A stretch of DNA of 64,000 nt from contig OZ023184.1 of the NCBI GenBank assembly GCA_963995505.1, forward strand, positions 20,024,228-20,088,227. Direction: 5' to 3'. The notes under the pieces were generated by a model. It searched no databases and was not told where the DNA came from. It saw only the letters and a program-made list of their open reading frames with translations. A program made the position numbers and the translations under genes. Positions 1 through 12,330 of the stretch are shown piece by piece (the stretch's first letter is position 1; each line of letters starts with the position of its first letter). The stretch is from Hypericum androsaemum (lineage: Eukaryota > Streptophyta > Magnoliopsida > Malpighiales > Hypericaceae).

Positions 1-3000
1 CTCATGAAAATCTTCTACAACAGGTTAGATGGCCCATCCCGTGATCATATTGATGCCTCCTCTCAAGGAGTGTTCTTGAGGAAGACTGTTGATGAAGCTG
101 CTCGCTTAATGGAGGAGATGGCTGAAGTCAATGGTATGTAGCCAAAAGAACGTGCTAGGCAACCACATAAGGAAGCAACCCGAGGAGTACTCGAAATGAA
201 TGCCAACATGAGACTTGAAGCTAAAGTTGAGACACTTACCAAAAGACTTGAAGAGTTGACCAAGGGCAAGGAAATGACTGCTGCATTGCAAACTATCTGT
301 GAGCTCTACAAAGAATCACATCATACTAATGACTGCCTAATGATGGAGGAACTTCAGACAATTGCTGATAGACAACTACCAGGACTAGGCTACTCTAGGC
401 AACCAAATTCTCAACCAAACTTCTCTCAATTTGGTCAGCAGACAAATAACACTAGTGCCCAGCAAGACTCCAGGAAGCCATATTTGGGTGAGCGAGTCAA
501 GAAAATGGGTGATAAGATTGATAAATTAGTGGGTGACTAAGTCAACGTCTTCTTTAAGATCGACTAATTGGTGGGAGTGGTTCAGTAGTCTATCTAACAA
601 CAAACCATAACTGTACAGTAGGTGGATCATTGTGAGGTGCGTCAACAAGAGTTTGAGACATACCTGAAAGGACAAGCCATGCAACTCAAGAAGATGGAGA
701 TCGAACTTGGAAAGTTAGCTGAAGCAAACACTCGAAGAGAAATAGGTGCTCTACCCAGCAACACGGAGTCGAACCCGCGAAGACAAGTGATGGTCATCAC
801 ATTGAGGAGTGTGGACGAGAAAGATGAACCGTATATTCCTCCACCACTTTATTTCCTCCACCTCCATTCTCGCAAAGACTCCAGAGAAAGCCACCACTTG
901 AGAACAAATCCTCTTCAAAAAAATGTGTCGAACTGATCAAGCCAGCCATAGAGGAGGAGGTAGTTAGTGAAAAGAAGGAGCCACAAGTCTAAATCAGTGA
1001 ACAAGAGGATTCTTATGTTCCTCCACCATCACCTCAACAAGTCAAGAAGGAAGCAGTGATCGATGTGAATGCCTTTGAATTCATAGAGACGATGGAAGAC
1101 ATTCAAAGTCATGTCTCCTTCTTAGATATGTTAGATCGAAGACCACAATATGCTGAGTTCCTCAAAGAGATCATCGCAAGGAAGAAGAAGCGAAATGACA
1201 GCAAGACGACTCCTTTGGTAGCAAATGACAGACCGTCAAAATTGAAAGATCCAGGGAGTTTCACTATTCCTTGTACTATTGATGGTGTGCAGTTTCCACA
1301 TTGCTTATGTGATTTGGGTGCCAATGTTAATCTTATGTCGTTGGCCACTTTCAGGGAACTCAATTTGGGGGATATCAAACCTATGTCCATGATGATCAAG
1401 TTTACAGATTACACTAGGAAGAGGCCACATGGAATCGTGGAGGATGTGCTAATCAAAGTCGATAAGTCTCTCATACCCGTAGACTTTGTGGTACTGGACT
1501 ATGCTGCCAATGAAAGTTACCCACTGATTCTGGGACGTCCATTCCTCAACACGAGTCATGCAATGGTGGATGTCCACAATGGCAAGCTACTTCTCCACAT
1601 AGGCCCAGATGAAATAGAGTTTCAAGTAATCGATAAGCGCCTCCATCCACCATAGTGCCAAAGAGAGTAACACAGTCAAGCTAACGACTCTAAATTAGCA
1701 CATTTAGTATTTAATTTTTTATTATTTTTGTATTTGTTTCAGTATCGTTATGTTCATTTAGTATTTTAGTGGCCTTTGCAGGAGGTTTTGAGATAAGGAA
1801 AACTAAGCTGAAGCATAATTAGCCAGTCGCTACAGAAATTTCAATGTGCGAAAAGCAAACAAAGCAAAATATCACCAACCTTCCCCACCGCCTCCTTCTC
1901 AAGATTGACAGGCCAGTACCAGTCCTCTCCTCTTTTCATTTATGTTATAAGTCTATTTATGTTCTTGTTTATATGCCTTGTGATGTTCCTGTTCGTCTCT
2001 TGCCTCCACATTGAAGACACTATGTTCAATAAGTGTGGGGAGTGTCAAACTCATATTTTTGTTTGTTTTGGCGTATGCGATTGAGTCTAGGTCTGAATTT
2101 AGGAGTGTGCTTAAGTCTGATGTGGTGTCATAAGCAGATGATAAAACTTCACCCTTGAGTTATTGGCTTCCTAGCAACTGAATATCCTTAGGAAAGTTTA
2201 TGGCAGGACAAGAGTATCAATGATAAGATTAAGCCCATATTGAGAAGTAGCTCTTGCTTTTCAAAATCTCATAATTGGATTAAGTGATTGCTAGGTACAA
2301 ACCAAGAGAACACATGAGTAGTTGAGGGAACACGTTCTTAGTAACTGAACCCCGCTTGTATATTACAAAGGTTTTAGATAACTTGTGAGTCTAATCGAGT
2401 GATGTGCTTGCTGCAAAAAACCCATTTTTAAAAAATATTTTAGGCAAAAGACAACGATTAGGTCAAAAATTGGAGCAAAGCCCCTACCCGAAAAAAGAAA
2501 AGAAAAAAGAAAGAAAGTGGGATGTGGGAGAAGAAAAAAATTGATGAAAAAAATGGAAAAAGTGATTTTAAAAAAAGAGAGAAAGGATGGGATGGATATG
2601 GTTGTGGAATGTACGGAATGTTTAATGTTATACGTGGATTGTGGTATGTAAATGTATGGTGTGGAAAGATCCATAAAAATATAAAGATGGATCTTGGTAG
2701 GGGTGAACTCCAGCATAATCAGGATAAGCTCGGAGATCGTTGTAGAAAAACAAGTGAGCCATGAGGTTGGTGTTGGACTCTGCCTACCGGTCTACGAGTG
2801 AACTCCTTAGACACCAACTGAGTGAAGCTAACCGCTAATCTGAAACTATTTTGGGGCTAGGTGAAATGATGGAGCAATGTGTTCTTAATTATCTCTTCAT
2901 GTCATGTGCTTCTTGCGGTATTGTTTCTAGTAATCTTCAATATTTTGATTTGTGGGCTGGACTTGAATTGCGAAATTGAGTTGATATGAGATTTTCTCTG

Positions 3001-3089
3001 GGTAGTTCAATGTTGCTAGGGGGCCAATAATTTTTAGTGTGTCTGATGCGCCTTACTTGAGGACAAGCAAGGAAATAAGTGTGGGGGTG
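1..3089 (+). mobile_element. Athila-like Ty3/gypsy internal region (gag 3' part, protease, non-coding tail), degenerate
   Basis: Three broken reading frames follow each other: the C-terminal part of a gag protein (about 1-940, with in-frame stops near 139 and 538), a retroviral-type aspartic protease (1056-1655), then about 1.4 kb of non-coding sequence ending in a purine-rich tract (aagtgtgggggtg, just before 3090). This order, the gag style and the G-rich tract next to a large LTR are typical of the Athila/Tat lineage. No integrase, reverse transcriptase or RNase H can be read between the protease and the tract, so the pol core is absent. The element begins left of the window. It is decayed and not expected to make a working gag. 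Confidence 0.8.
1056..1655 (+). pseudogene. Retroelement aspartic protease domain
   Basis: An open frame of about 199 codons resembling the plant gypsy protease. It carries the catalytic-type motif CDLGANVNLMS (normally D-S/T-G-A; here D-L-G-A), followed by LILGRPFL, the conserved C-terminal ILGR motif of retropepsins. The D-L-G-A form is common in Athila-like elements. The frame ends at a stop directly before non-coding sequence instead of continuing into reverse transcriptase. Family assignment is firm; activity is doubtful because the surrounding gag is broken. Confidence 0.75.
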
Positions 3090-4617
3090 TGATGAGTGTG
3101 TAAATACTCACCTATTCATTACGTATTTTATTTGTGTTAGGTCATATTTTTGGTTATTTTTATCTAGTTGTAATGAGTATTATGTCATTTTTATGTATTT
3201 GTATCATGGAGTAGACTTTTACCCCTTGTCGTATTTTGTGATAGAAAATGGAGCTCAATAAAGGCCGTTGGTGGGGTAATTTTGAGAGACCATATTTCAA
3301 GAGCCATAACTTTCTGCTCGAGTGTCCAATTACATCAAATAAGATATCATTAGAAATTTTGAAGACAGATCTACATTTTGTATTTTATAGTCAAGGCCAA
3401 ATTCGGAGCATAAAAGGATCAAAATTAGAAATACGAAGATATGATGAAGCTGTGCAGCCCAACTGACGACGGAAAGTTAATTAGCGGCCGCCAGTCAAGC
3501 TGGACAGACCTCTCGTACCAAAATTAATGGCGGGCGGCAATTAACTGGCGGCCGCCAGTTTCCACATGCCAGCTTATTCTGACTTCTTATTTTGTTAGGT
3601 ATTCGATCTATTTTAATTTCTTACGACTTTTGGCCTCCTGTTTCATCCCTAGGACTATAATTATATTATTTATTCCATTACTTGGCTAGCAAGACTTTTT
3701 ATTTTGATTAAACCTCCTCTAGGTTTTTTAATTTCTAGCTAGTCGCTTGGCTATATATAGGCCATAATCTCTTAAATTTTATTGATACCTTCTATTCCAG
3801 ACATTGAGACTACTTTTGATCATTAATAAAGTCACGATTCCGGTTAGCTACGTGAAGGAGATTGGTGAGGCTTGCTCGAACCACTAAGCTTTCTCTATCT
3901 CTATCTTTCATGCTATTCATTATGTCTTCCATTAATATCATGTACTTTATAATTATGCTTAGCGAGTAGTTCTCTTGTGAGTGCGATGCCCTAATATATT
4001 ATTGATTATCTATGTTAGGTTGTGGTTCGATTATCTTTCGTAATAGTTATTAATTTATGTGCTTAATATTTAATCTAAATTGGCCATTTAGATTATGATT
4101 CGAGTTGATGATAGTGGACCGAAAGGCACTAGAATTGATGGAAAGAACTAATTAACATGTTCTTAGGTATTAATGAGATGTCTTAATATCTTAAGGGTAA
4201 CCCATTAGGAGGAATCTTCATAATTGGATTAGTATAGTTCTAAGTCTAATTGATGAGCGAAAGTATTAATTAGTAGCTTAGGTCTTTACTATCTTGGTTT
4301 TATCTTTCTAATGAGCGAAAGCGTTAGGAAGGTATATTAGAACACTCCGGGTTCGTAAGAACCATAACCTCGACATAGCTAGTTAATCTATAGGGTATCG
4401 TTCTCATTTGTCTCCATTGAATCACAACCCTTTTATTTACGTTTCCGATTTTTGTTTATTTTCTTAGAGTTCAGTTACCAACCTTATAAATCTTTTAATT
4501 CTCTCGCTTCAGATAATTACTTGCCTTGATTTCATGTTCAACCCTCAGTTCGAAATCCTACTTATTCACTATACTATTTGGTTGTGCGTTTAATTATTCT
4601 CAATTTTGGGCATATCA
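3090..4617 (+). repeat. Athila-like LTR (about 1.53 kb)
   Basis: It starts TGATGAGTG straight after the purine tract and ends CATATCA, giving TGAT...ATCA termini. It is followed by a primer-binding-like site (tggcaccttcgaactg, from 4621). The length fits Athila LTRs. It contains a GC-rich block at 3482-3560 with GCGGCCGC repeated and an 18-bp perfect palindrome at 3543-3560. Only one copy is in the window, so the two LTRs cannot be compared for age. Confidence 0.7.
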
Positions 4618-4620
4618 AAT

Positions 4621-5230
4621 TGGCACCTTCGAACTGAGATTTTAGGACATAAAATCAAAAGTAATTATTTTTGTGTAGCAAACTTGCTGATTTCGTGTGA
4701 TCTCTTTTTCAGGATTCTCTAGTACATGCCAAGAACCCGGAGCAATAGACTAGACCTTGACACACACACTGTGCTTGAGGTTGACATCGGAGTACTCGAA
4801 AGAGTAATTAGGCGTGAGAAAGAGATGCCAAGCCAAAGCAAAGGCAAACAATCAGGAAGATGGAGTGCTCCAAGCTGTAGGGGACGCTCCGTGAAGAAGA
4901 ACGCTACTGGAATCATCTGTTCCTACATGGAATGAGAATCCTAATGGTTTACAACAACCACTTGAAGGTGCCACCTCTTTCCAGATTCCACGACCCATCA
5001 TTGGAATATTACAAAACTCAGTCCAATTTGGCGGCTTGCCAATCGAAGACCCTCGAGACCATCTTTTTCGCTTTGATGATATGTGCAACATCACGAAGTT
5101 CCAAAATGTCAATGATGATGTCTTGAAGCTGCGCCTCTTTCACTTTTCTTTGAATGATCAAGCTCGCATCTGATACAACAAGTTGAAAGGAGAGACGATT
5201 CAGAGTTGGATCAGACTTTTTTAAAAGCAA
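4621..5230 (+). mobile_element. Second Athila-like 5' internal segment: primer-binding site and gag N-terminal part, truncated
   Basis: Downstream of the LTR comes a primer-binding-like site, an ATG at 4726 (MPRTRSNRLDL), then a gag segment with the Athila-type block FGGLPIEDPRDHLFRF around 5030-5080. The frame is broken: a frame change lies near 4930, and a TGA near 5171 replaces the Trp expected in the A-R-x-W motif. Gag similarity stops near 5220 and the following DNA is AT-rich without coding signal. This piece ends about where the gag piece at position 1 of the window begins. Confidence 0.7.
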
Positions 5231-8122
5231 AAAAATTTTATTAAGTATTAAAATAGCAAATAGATATGAATATTACCTAATTTATTGCAAAAGTTTTTAT
5301 GTACTAATCATAATTTAGCCATTTTTTATCTAATTAAAATTAAAATTTTAATATTCTTCTAATTTTTTTTGCTGGACTGGCCCGACTGAATCAACCGGTG
5401 GATAACTACCGATCGAACAACAATCTAGATTTGGACTGACAAAATGATCTGAGTTCGATCTAGAGTCGTAGTCTGATTGATTCTAACCATCGATCAGATC
5501 GTATTTTAAAACTATGCTAATGGACCAATTTTTTTAATCCCGAAACAAATGAGCGATCCAAATTTGTTGATGAGTTACGGGTTTATTGTGATTTAGCAAG
5601 AATTATACCAACTTCAAATAGGATGATTCGTTTCAATAAATATTCGAATACAAAAAATCAAAATTAAAAACAAAGCATGCATAGATGAAAGAGAAGACTT
5701 GCTGGGCATGGTCACGTGGCTCAAGAATTCTATCTGGGGACATGCGACGGAAATATTTCTGTGAATCACCCAAAGAGTTGACCCATCAATCGCCCTCCTC
5801 GTTTTAACTGGGGACCCTATGCACCTTCTGCTGCTTCTTTTTTCTACTGTCGCAGTTAAAAGTTTTACTTTTTTTTGAGAAACAATAGTTTTGCTTTGGA
5901 AAGTGTTTTCCGTCATTCCTAATGGAAAATAAAAATAAACCATTTTGGCTACTGTCTATTTTTATGTTATTCTCACTTAATCCAAAACCACATTTTGATG
6001 TATTTTACTCCCGTAATCAATAACCATTTTTCCTCAAAAAAAATCAATAACCCTTCAATCAATGGATGACCAAACAAAAACTCCCGTAATCAATAAATAA
6101 CCCTTCGATCAATGGAAGATTAATAAGTAGCGAGAGATTTTTATTTGAAAGTTCGAATTTAAACATTATGCTTCTTACAGAGTCTGACTATATTAAACAC
6201 TAATACACACATTCATCAAAGAACACTTCAAAAGCCTTCTGAAATACTCTCAATAGGCTACACTCTAGTTTCATTGGTCCGGTTTGAGTGAAAATTTGAC
6301 TAGCAAAATGTTATTTTTTAGATTTTTTACAAAAATAAACAAACTCATAATATTTACAACTAACAATGTGATAATTTCAAAATGTCCCATCAAACAGATA
6401 TTTGAACTATTGGACTTAAATTTGTAGATGCATACGTGTCAACATGGACTTGAACATTTTGCCTCACCGTAAAACAGGAAGTCGTGTGGTTGATGGATCA
6501 AACTTGCTTTCATTCAATGTTAGAATTATACCAAATTTAAAATTTTTAAGACAATGAATAAATATATTTTTCAACTCACAATACTTACACTAGCAACGTT
6601 ATAGTCTTAAAGCTAAAATATAAACTCTTTTATTTTGGTTTATTCCCTAGTTATTTGCTAATAGTTGTGATAGCAAGAGCGTATGCGTAACAAGAAAAGA
6701 TTTAATTTCCACATCACTCTCCTTCGGTTGTAAAACAATTAATGATGTTTCACAAATGTAAAGAAATTCAGAAACCGTAGTTGTCTGGAGCTGAGCCATA
6801 AATGAAACCGTTAGGCTACGATTAATAACAATAGGACCAGATACTTGCTGGCTTCCACTCCATTTTCCATTGTCCAACATTTCTCACACGAGACATGCAG
6901 TTCCACAAGACAAAATCGAATAGTCTAGAATTTTAACCATAAAAATGAAAAACGTTTAATAATTGCTAAAAAATCTTCACCAACTTTTGAAAAAAATTAA
7001 ATCCATATTAGTCGGCTATATTAATTTTAAAAAATCTTCCGAGTCTCGAAAGAAAATATTCTCTGTTGCAATTCACGTTACCGTCTATCTTTGTGAAAAT
7101 CTTCGTAGATTGCGACCCCCAGGCTACCAGACAATGTGTGTGAGCCACATTTATTAGCTCATGTCCTTTACTTTATGACCCCGCCAAGTTCCCAACTAAC
7201 TGTTTCAAATTGAAGGAAGTCTTTCCACCAAAAAAAAAGGAAGTCTCGTACAGTAGTTCTTGACATTTTTCAATTTCATCCTCCTATTTTTTTAATTTTC
7301 CCTCCCGGTCACTGTTAATTCTCGCAATCAAAACAATGTCACGGACGTCGAAAATCTATCACTGGGTCATCAGATTCCTCGTGAAACCAAGAAACTTCGG
7401 CCCAGCTTTTGTCTTTTTTGTTTGCTGACACCACCTATATTCGAACACCCGTTGAATTTTATTGCCAATTAATCGTAATTATTGATAATTTCCATCCGAT
7501 AAAGTTAACGAAAAAGATTTTATATCAACTTTAACTTTAACATATGGGGTTTATTGGCAAAAAAAAAAAAGGTTTAACATATGGTCCCGGATAAGACAGG
7601 CAAATGAAATGAGCCCATTTTATAGAATCCACCGGAGTTTTTGTTATTCGCCAAAGTAAGCCAGAGAAGAAATTCCAATTTTAATCCCAATAAAAGAAGA
7701 CTTTTCGAAATATAAAACACAAATTTGGAGACAAAAGAGCAAAAAGCCCACTATTCATTCTTCAAACCTTACTGGCGGGTGGTTGAAAGATCACCGCTGC
7801 CAATTACCTGCCACTTACAGCAGTAAAAAAAGAGAAAATTACATAAAGGAGCCCTACCACTAATATAAAGTAAAGGGCACCCTTTGACCCAAACAAACAC
7901 CCCAACAAACACAATCCTGACTCGAATAAATATTAGTCGGATGAGTATGTTTTCGGAGAACAGAAAACAAAACACAACCCTAGAACCGAGAAGACAGAAG
8001 AAAGGCCCGTTTTAAAATAAAGCCCTACGTATACGTACTAACCCACTAACCGTACCTCTTCCTAATACACTAAAATACAAAGTAGGACCACCCTTGGCCA
8101 ATTAAACTGGCTGGGGCCCACC
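5231..8122. other. Intergenic, AT-rich
   Basis: No convincing gene was seen. Short open frames here have no family features. Poly-A/T runs and weak retroelement-like scraps are present. About 7740-8122 probably includes the 3' untranslated region of the expansin on the minus strand. Confidence 0.5.
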
Positions 8123-9080
8123 CTAACGGAACTGGGCGCCGGAGAAGGTCTGGCCGAAGGACCAGCCGGCCGGAGCGACGTTGTTGGCGACCACTGTCCG
8201 GCCGTCGCTGGTGGTGACCTTGAAGGACAGGGCTTGTCCGTTGAGGTAGTTGTTGCTCTGCCAGTTCTGGCCCCAGTTCCGGGACATTGGTTGCCATCCG
8301 GTCCGAGAGCCTTTAATGGACACGGCGTGGACGTCGCCGGCGCCGCCGACGTTGGTGATTAGGACAAGGTTGAAGTAGGAGTGCCCGTTGATTTGGAACC
8401 TAATCCCACCTCTCCTCCTGCATGACACCCTACAGAATTCGCAAGACAAAAATCAATCAATTTGTTATCATATATATTCTCGAGTCCGAGTCCGAGTCAT
8501 AGAGAATGCATCAGTGTAGTGTCACGTCACTTACCTTCGGTAAGCGACGGGGACGATTCCGGCTTTGTATTGGGCAATGTGTTGGAAGACGGGCTGGGAG
8601 AGGTCAAAGTGCTGGAGGGGAGGGTTGCACCAGCCGCCGTTGTTGTTGGGCAAGGCGTTGTTTGGCGGGCAGAAATTGGTGGCGGTTACGACAATGGAGC
8701 CCGGCAGGCACCACTTGCCGTCGTTGGCGCACCTGATCTCGTAGCAGGAGCCGCAGCTCATCCCGTTGTTGAAAAGCGCCGTGCTAAGCGCCGCCGTGTT
8801 CGTACCATAGCCTTGGCTGTACAAATTTCCGTACCCACATGCCCCACCTGGACCAAAATAAATGTTACAAAGAAATGTTAAGAACGTTACTAGATAAAAT
8901 AAATTTTCGTGTTTGCATTTCCACTGCCGTAACGCCTTAAATCTACTCACCCATTGTGCCAGAAGCGTCGTTCCCACCGTAGAAAGTTGCATGTGCGTTG
9001 GTCCACCCACCGCCGGAGAAGCCCTTAACGGAGGAAACAATCCCCAGGAAACCCACCAAGAAGAGAGCTAGAAGAGCCAT
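8123..9080 (-). CDS. EXPA: Alpha-expansin (EXPA), three exons, complete
   Basis: Exons 9080-8951, 8847-8535 and 8429-8123 join in phase (130+313+307 nt) to give 249 residues, the usual expansin length. All introns are GT...AG. Residues 1-20 form a signal peptide ([10 protein letters not shown]...). The mature protein has the [15 protein letters not shown] block (44-58), the family-45-like domain with conserved Cys at 47, 75, 78, 83, 90, 103 and 117, and the HFD motif at 123-125. A C-terminal carbohydrate-binding-like domain carries the expected Trp residues ([14 protein letters not shown]). Expansins loosen the wall non-enzymatically at acid pH by disturbing cellulose-matrix contacts. The start is set by the signal peptide. 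No lesion was seen; the exact EXPA subgroup is not assigned. Confidence 0.95.
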
Positions 9081-9272
9081 TTTCCTGCATTAATTATGAA
9101 TATTATTAGCTTTTAGCTTAATAATTGGTATTCACATTATGTATTATAATTAACAATGTAGGTGTAGAAATTTACACTAGGAGAGGGTATTTGGGCTCCT
9201 GGAGGGGAATTAGAGAGGAGATGGGAGATTTTGGGTAGTTGAGTGGAGGAAACATGGGGAGTAGTGAGGTGG

Positions 9273-9282
9273 GTTTTATAGA
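9273..9282 (-). promoter_or_regulatory. Probable TATA box of the expansin gene
   Basis: On the minus strand the sequence reads TCTATAAAACCC about 195 bp upstream of the expansin ATG. This implies transcription starting near 9245 and a 5' untranslated region of about 165 bp. Position and sequence fit a plant TATA box; there is no experimental support. Confidence 0.5.
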
Positions 9283-9289
9283 AGTTTAT

Positions 9290-12200
9290 GGAGAACGAAA
9301 AGAGGTGGCGGGAATGAGACTTGAGAGGATACTACTTTTCAACTCTTTTATGTTTTTTTTAAGATGCGGTTTTCATAATTTATTTAAGTTCGAATGAGTA
9401 CAACATATGGCAAAAATCTTAAAATAAATATTTTATCGTGTTGTGTTGTTAAATACTTGAACTCGAAACGTAATTAAACTAGAACAACGTATTTTTCAGC
9501 AGAATTAAGTGCTTGGTGGTGGTTACTATTCAAAATATTATTAACAAGAAAATAAAGCTACTTGTCTAAAAGACAAAAAAAATAAACCACTAGGACAGCA
9601 ATAAAAGGTCAGTTTCTGCAGTAGAGAAATAACAGGGGGCACATGTGCCCATCGGCAATAAAGCTGCTGCTTTTCTTTCTTCTGGTGGCCTGAAACCGCG
9701 TGGTCTTTGTTCCTTTCCTGGTCGGGAAGTTAATTTCACTGGGGACAATATTAACAAAATTCATTAAAAAAATTAACGTTGGCGGAGAGTAGTTATTATA
9801 TTCGACTTTTTTCTTGTTGAAAATGTTTCTATCTTCGCCTGGGGTTGTGCCTATTTGCTGGTGCCGTTCCCAGACAAGGCAGGCAACGCCCATTTGCCGC
9901 AATTAACTTCTCCGTTAGTTTCTCCTTTCTGGTCTGTTCCTTTTCCGCACATTAACTTCTAGTTTAACAGAGATGTATTAAATTCAATTCTTGTGAATGT
10001 GGTTGTGCTAAATGTATATTGAGATATCATATCACATAACTCGATCATTAATTAGTTAGTGTCTAGATAACATGATATAAAAAACATATTCCGTTTATTT
10101 TTTGGCTTGTACAAGACTAAACAATAATATCCAAGCCTGTGTTTGCGCAAGAAAAAATCGGGACAAAAATAGAAGTAGGTCTAAAACTACTCCCAAACTT
10201 TTATCTCATTTATTTCCATGAGACGGAAAATTATGTCCAATGACATAAATCTATTGTGATATATTTTTATCATATTACCCTAAACATTTTCTTTTTTATT
10301 TCTTCACCAAGTTTAATCCAATTAAGAAAAATTATTTTCTCTAATATAAAATTTTCTGGTCTCATATACAAATATTTTTAATTCAGATTCAAATATTTCA
10401 ATATTTGTATACTCATTTAAAATTTCTAAATGTTATATTTCGGATACAAATATATATAAAGATATAAAATAGTTAATTAAGATATTTAATTAATAGATAC
10501 ATATTTAACACAATAGTATTTTAATGAGACCTTCGTATAAAAAAATTCAACAAACGACTCTGTTGTACATTGTACATGTACTAGGAGTTCTTAATAATAT
10601 TTATACATTTACAAAAAATATACATATTTATTAAATTATACGATGAGATATTAAAAATATTTGTAATGTAACTACGATAATCCAAACTTTGAAAGATTTT
10701 TTTGAAGAATTTAGTTTTGATATTGATTTTGTAATGCAATAATTTATTTTTATCGTACAATAATTTTTAATGTAAGTGCGATGATCGATTTTAATCGAAT
10801 TAATGGATATTATCTTTTATTGTCATGAAGAGTAATTTTGTCTTTAACAAAATTTTAGACTTCATTCTTACACGTGCCAAAGAAAAAACTTGACTAAAAT
10901 TTTAATTATGTACGGAAGTTACCAAAAATAGGACATGATAACTAAAATAAATAAGTCTATCCAGTATGATCATATTCTATATCTCTAGTCATGTCCAAAA
11001 TACATACCAAACTGGTGGTCGTTTCCTAGATTTTGGTGCATAATGTACATCGCGAACCATTTAATGACTTTTTTAACTTCCCAAGGGGCACCATTTTAAC
11101 GGCCCGAGTTCATCGCCTTCAAAAGCCATCCCGTGAAATAGACGCAGAGAAAATATAACGACCCTTACCAATTTTCTCTAAACAAAGTAGTCTTTAAGAA
11201 ATTAGATTTTCAAAAAGTTGCCCAAATTTACTACGTGGTCCACTTCTTGCTATAAATTTAGTTTTCCGGGATAAGCAAAATTTCGAAATACTGAATTCAA
11301 ATTCTCGTCTAATGGCTGATAGCTTAAGAGCTTTTCGTATATTCCCCCTCTGTAATCTTAGGCCACTTGTACATCAAACAATTTAACCATTATATTATTT
11401 TGAGTTTATACCATTTGATATCTAAACTAGACTAATACATATTTAAGTTAGGTGGAATATTTAAAATGTGATAAATATCTATCCACAAGTATTTAACAAT
11501 AGTACATTTAAAAAATTCGAACTCGAAACCTAGTTAACTTAAAACGATGCTCTCAAGAGTTTACCTAAATATTTGTATCATTATATAAATATGACCGAGG
11601 CTTATAACAATAAATAATGGCCAAATGAGATTCAGTTTAGCGGCACAATGAATGTAATTATCTAAAAAGGTCTAGAATTTGATCAATAACATAGTGTAAA
11701 ATTTTACTTTAAAAAATAATAGATAAAATTTTGTAAAAAATTATTCTACTTTAATTAATAGGTTATAATTTTAGAGTGCAAAAAAATGTGTAATACTACT
11801 TGAAAGAGTTTTTTTTACATTTAAAATTTCTATCATACTTGAATCAAAATTAGTTTCTCGAGTTGGTCTCACATCGTAGAGTATCAATAAAAAAACAGAA
11901 CAGGGGCGTAAATACAAAGGAATATGATGAGCTCTTTCGAGTATCCTACTTACCAATCGGAACTTGTCATTAGCGAGAAAAAAATGAGCTAATTAATTAA
12001 TTAAACAATAAGAACATACACTTACGTCCTTCTTTGTTATTCTAATCGGGAGTCTATTTTTGTTCTAGTTTTTGTCTCAGCGTATATCTTTAGCGACGTA
12101 GCTTTCGGGTGCACATGGGTTCTCTCTCTTAGCTGGACCGTATCTCTTTCTTAATGTCGCATCAACAAATTTTTAAATTGATTTAAGATTAATAAAGATA

Positions 12201-12330
12201 TAATCTGCATGAATTGACACCCGTAAAACTTGGCGTATTTTAATTGACGGGCGAAATATGAGGACCGTGATTCTTGGTATTAGCATCCAAGATTTATGAT
12301 TTGACGACCGTGATCCGTCCATTTAAAAAA
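9290..12330. other. Intergenic, AT-rich, upstream of the expansin
   Basis: No gene was recognised. The first part presumably holds expansin regulatory sequence. The rest is strongly AT-rich with short spurious frames and no clear repeat structure. Confidence 0.45.

Noticed and set aside
8070..8297. 75-codon minus-strand frame overlapping the expansin 3' end
   Set aside because: It is an out-of-frame reading of expansin exon 3.
8462..8881. 139-codon plus-strand frame over the expansin gene
   Set aside because: It is the antisense shadow of expansin exon 2 and intron 2 with no family features.
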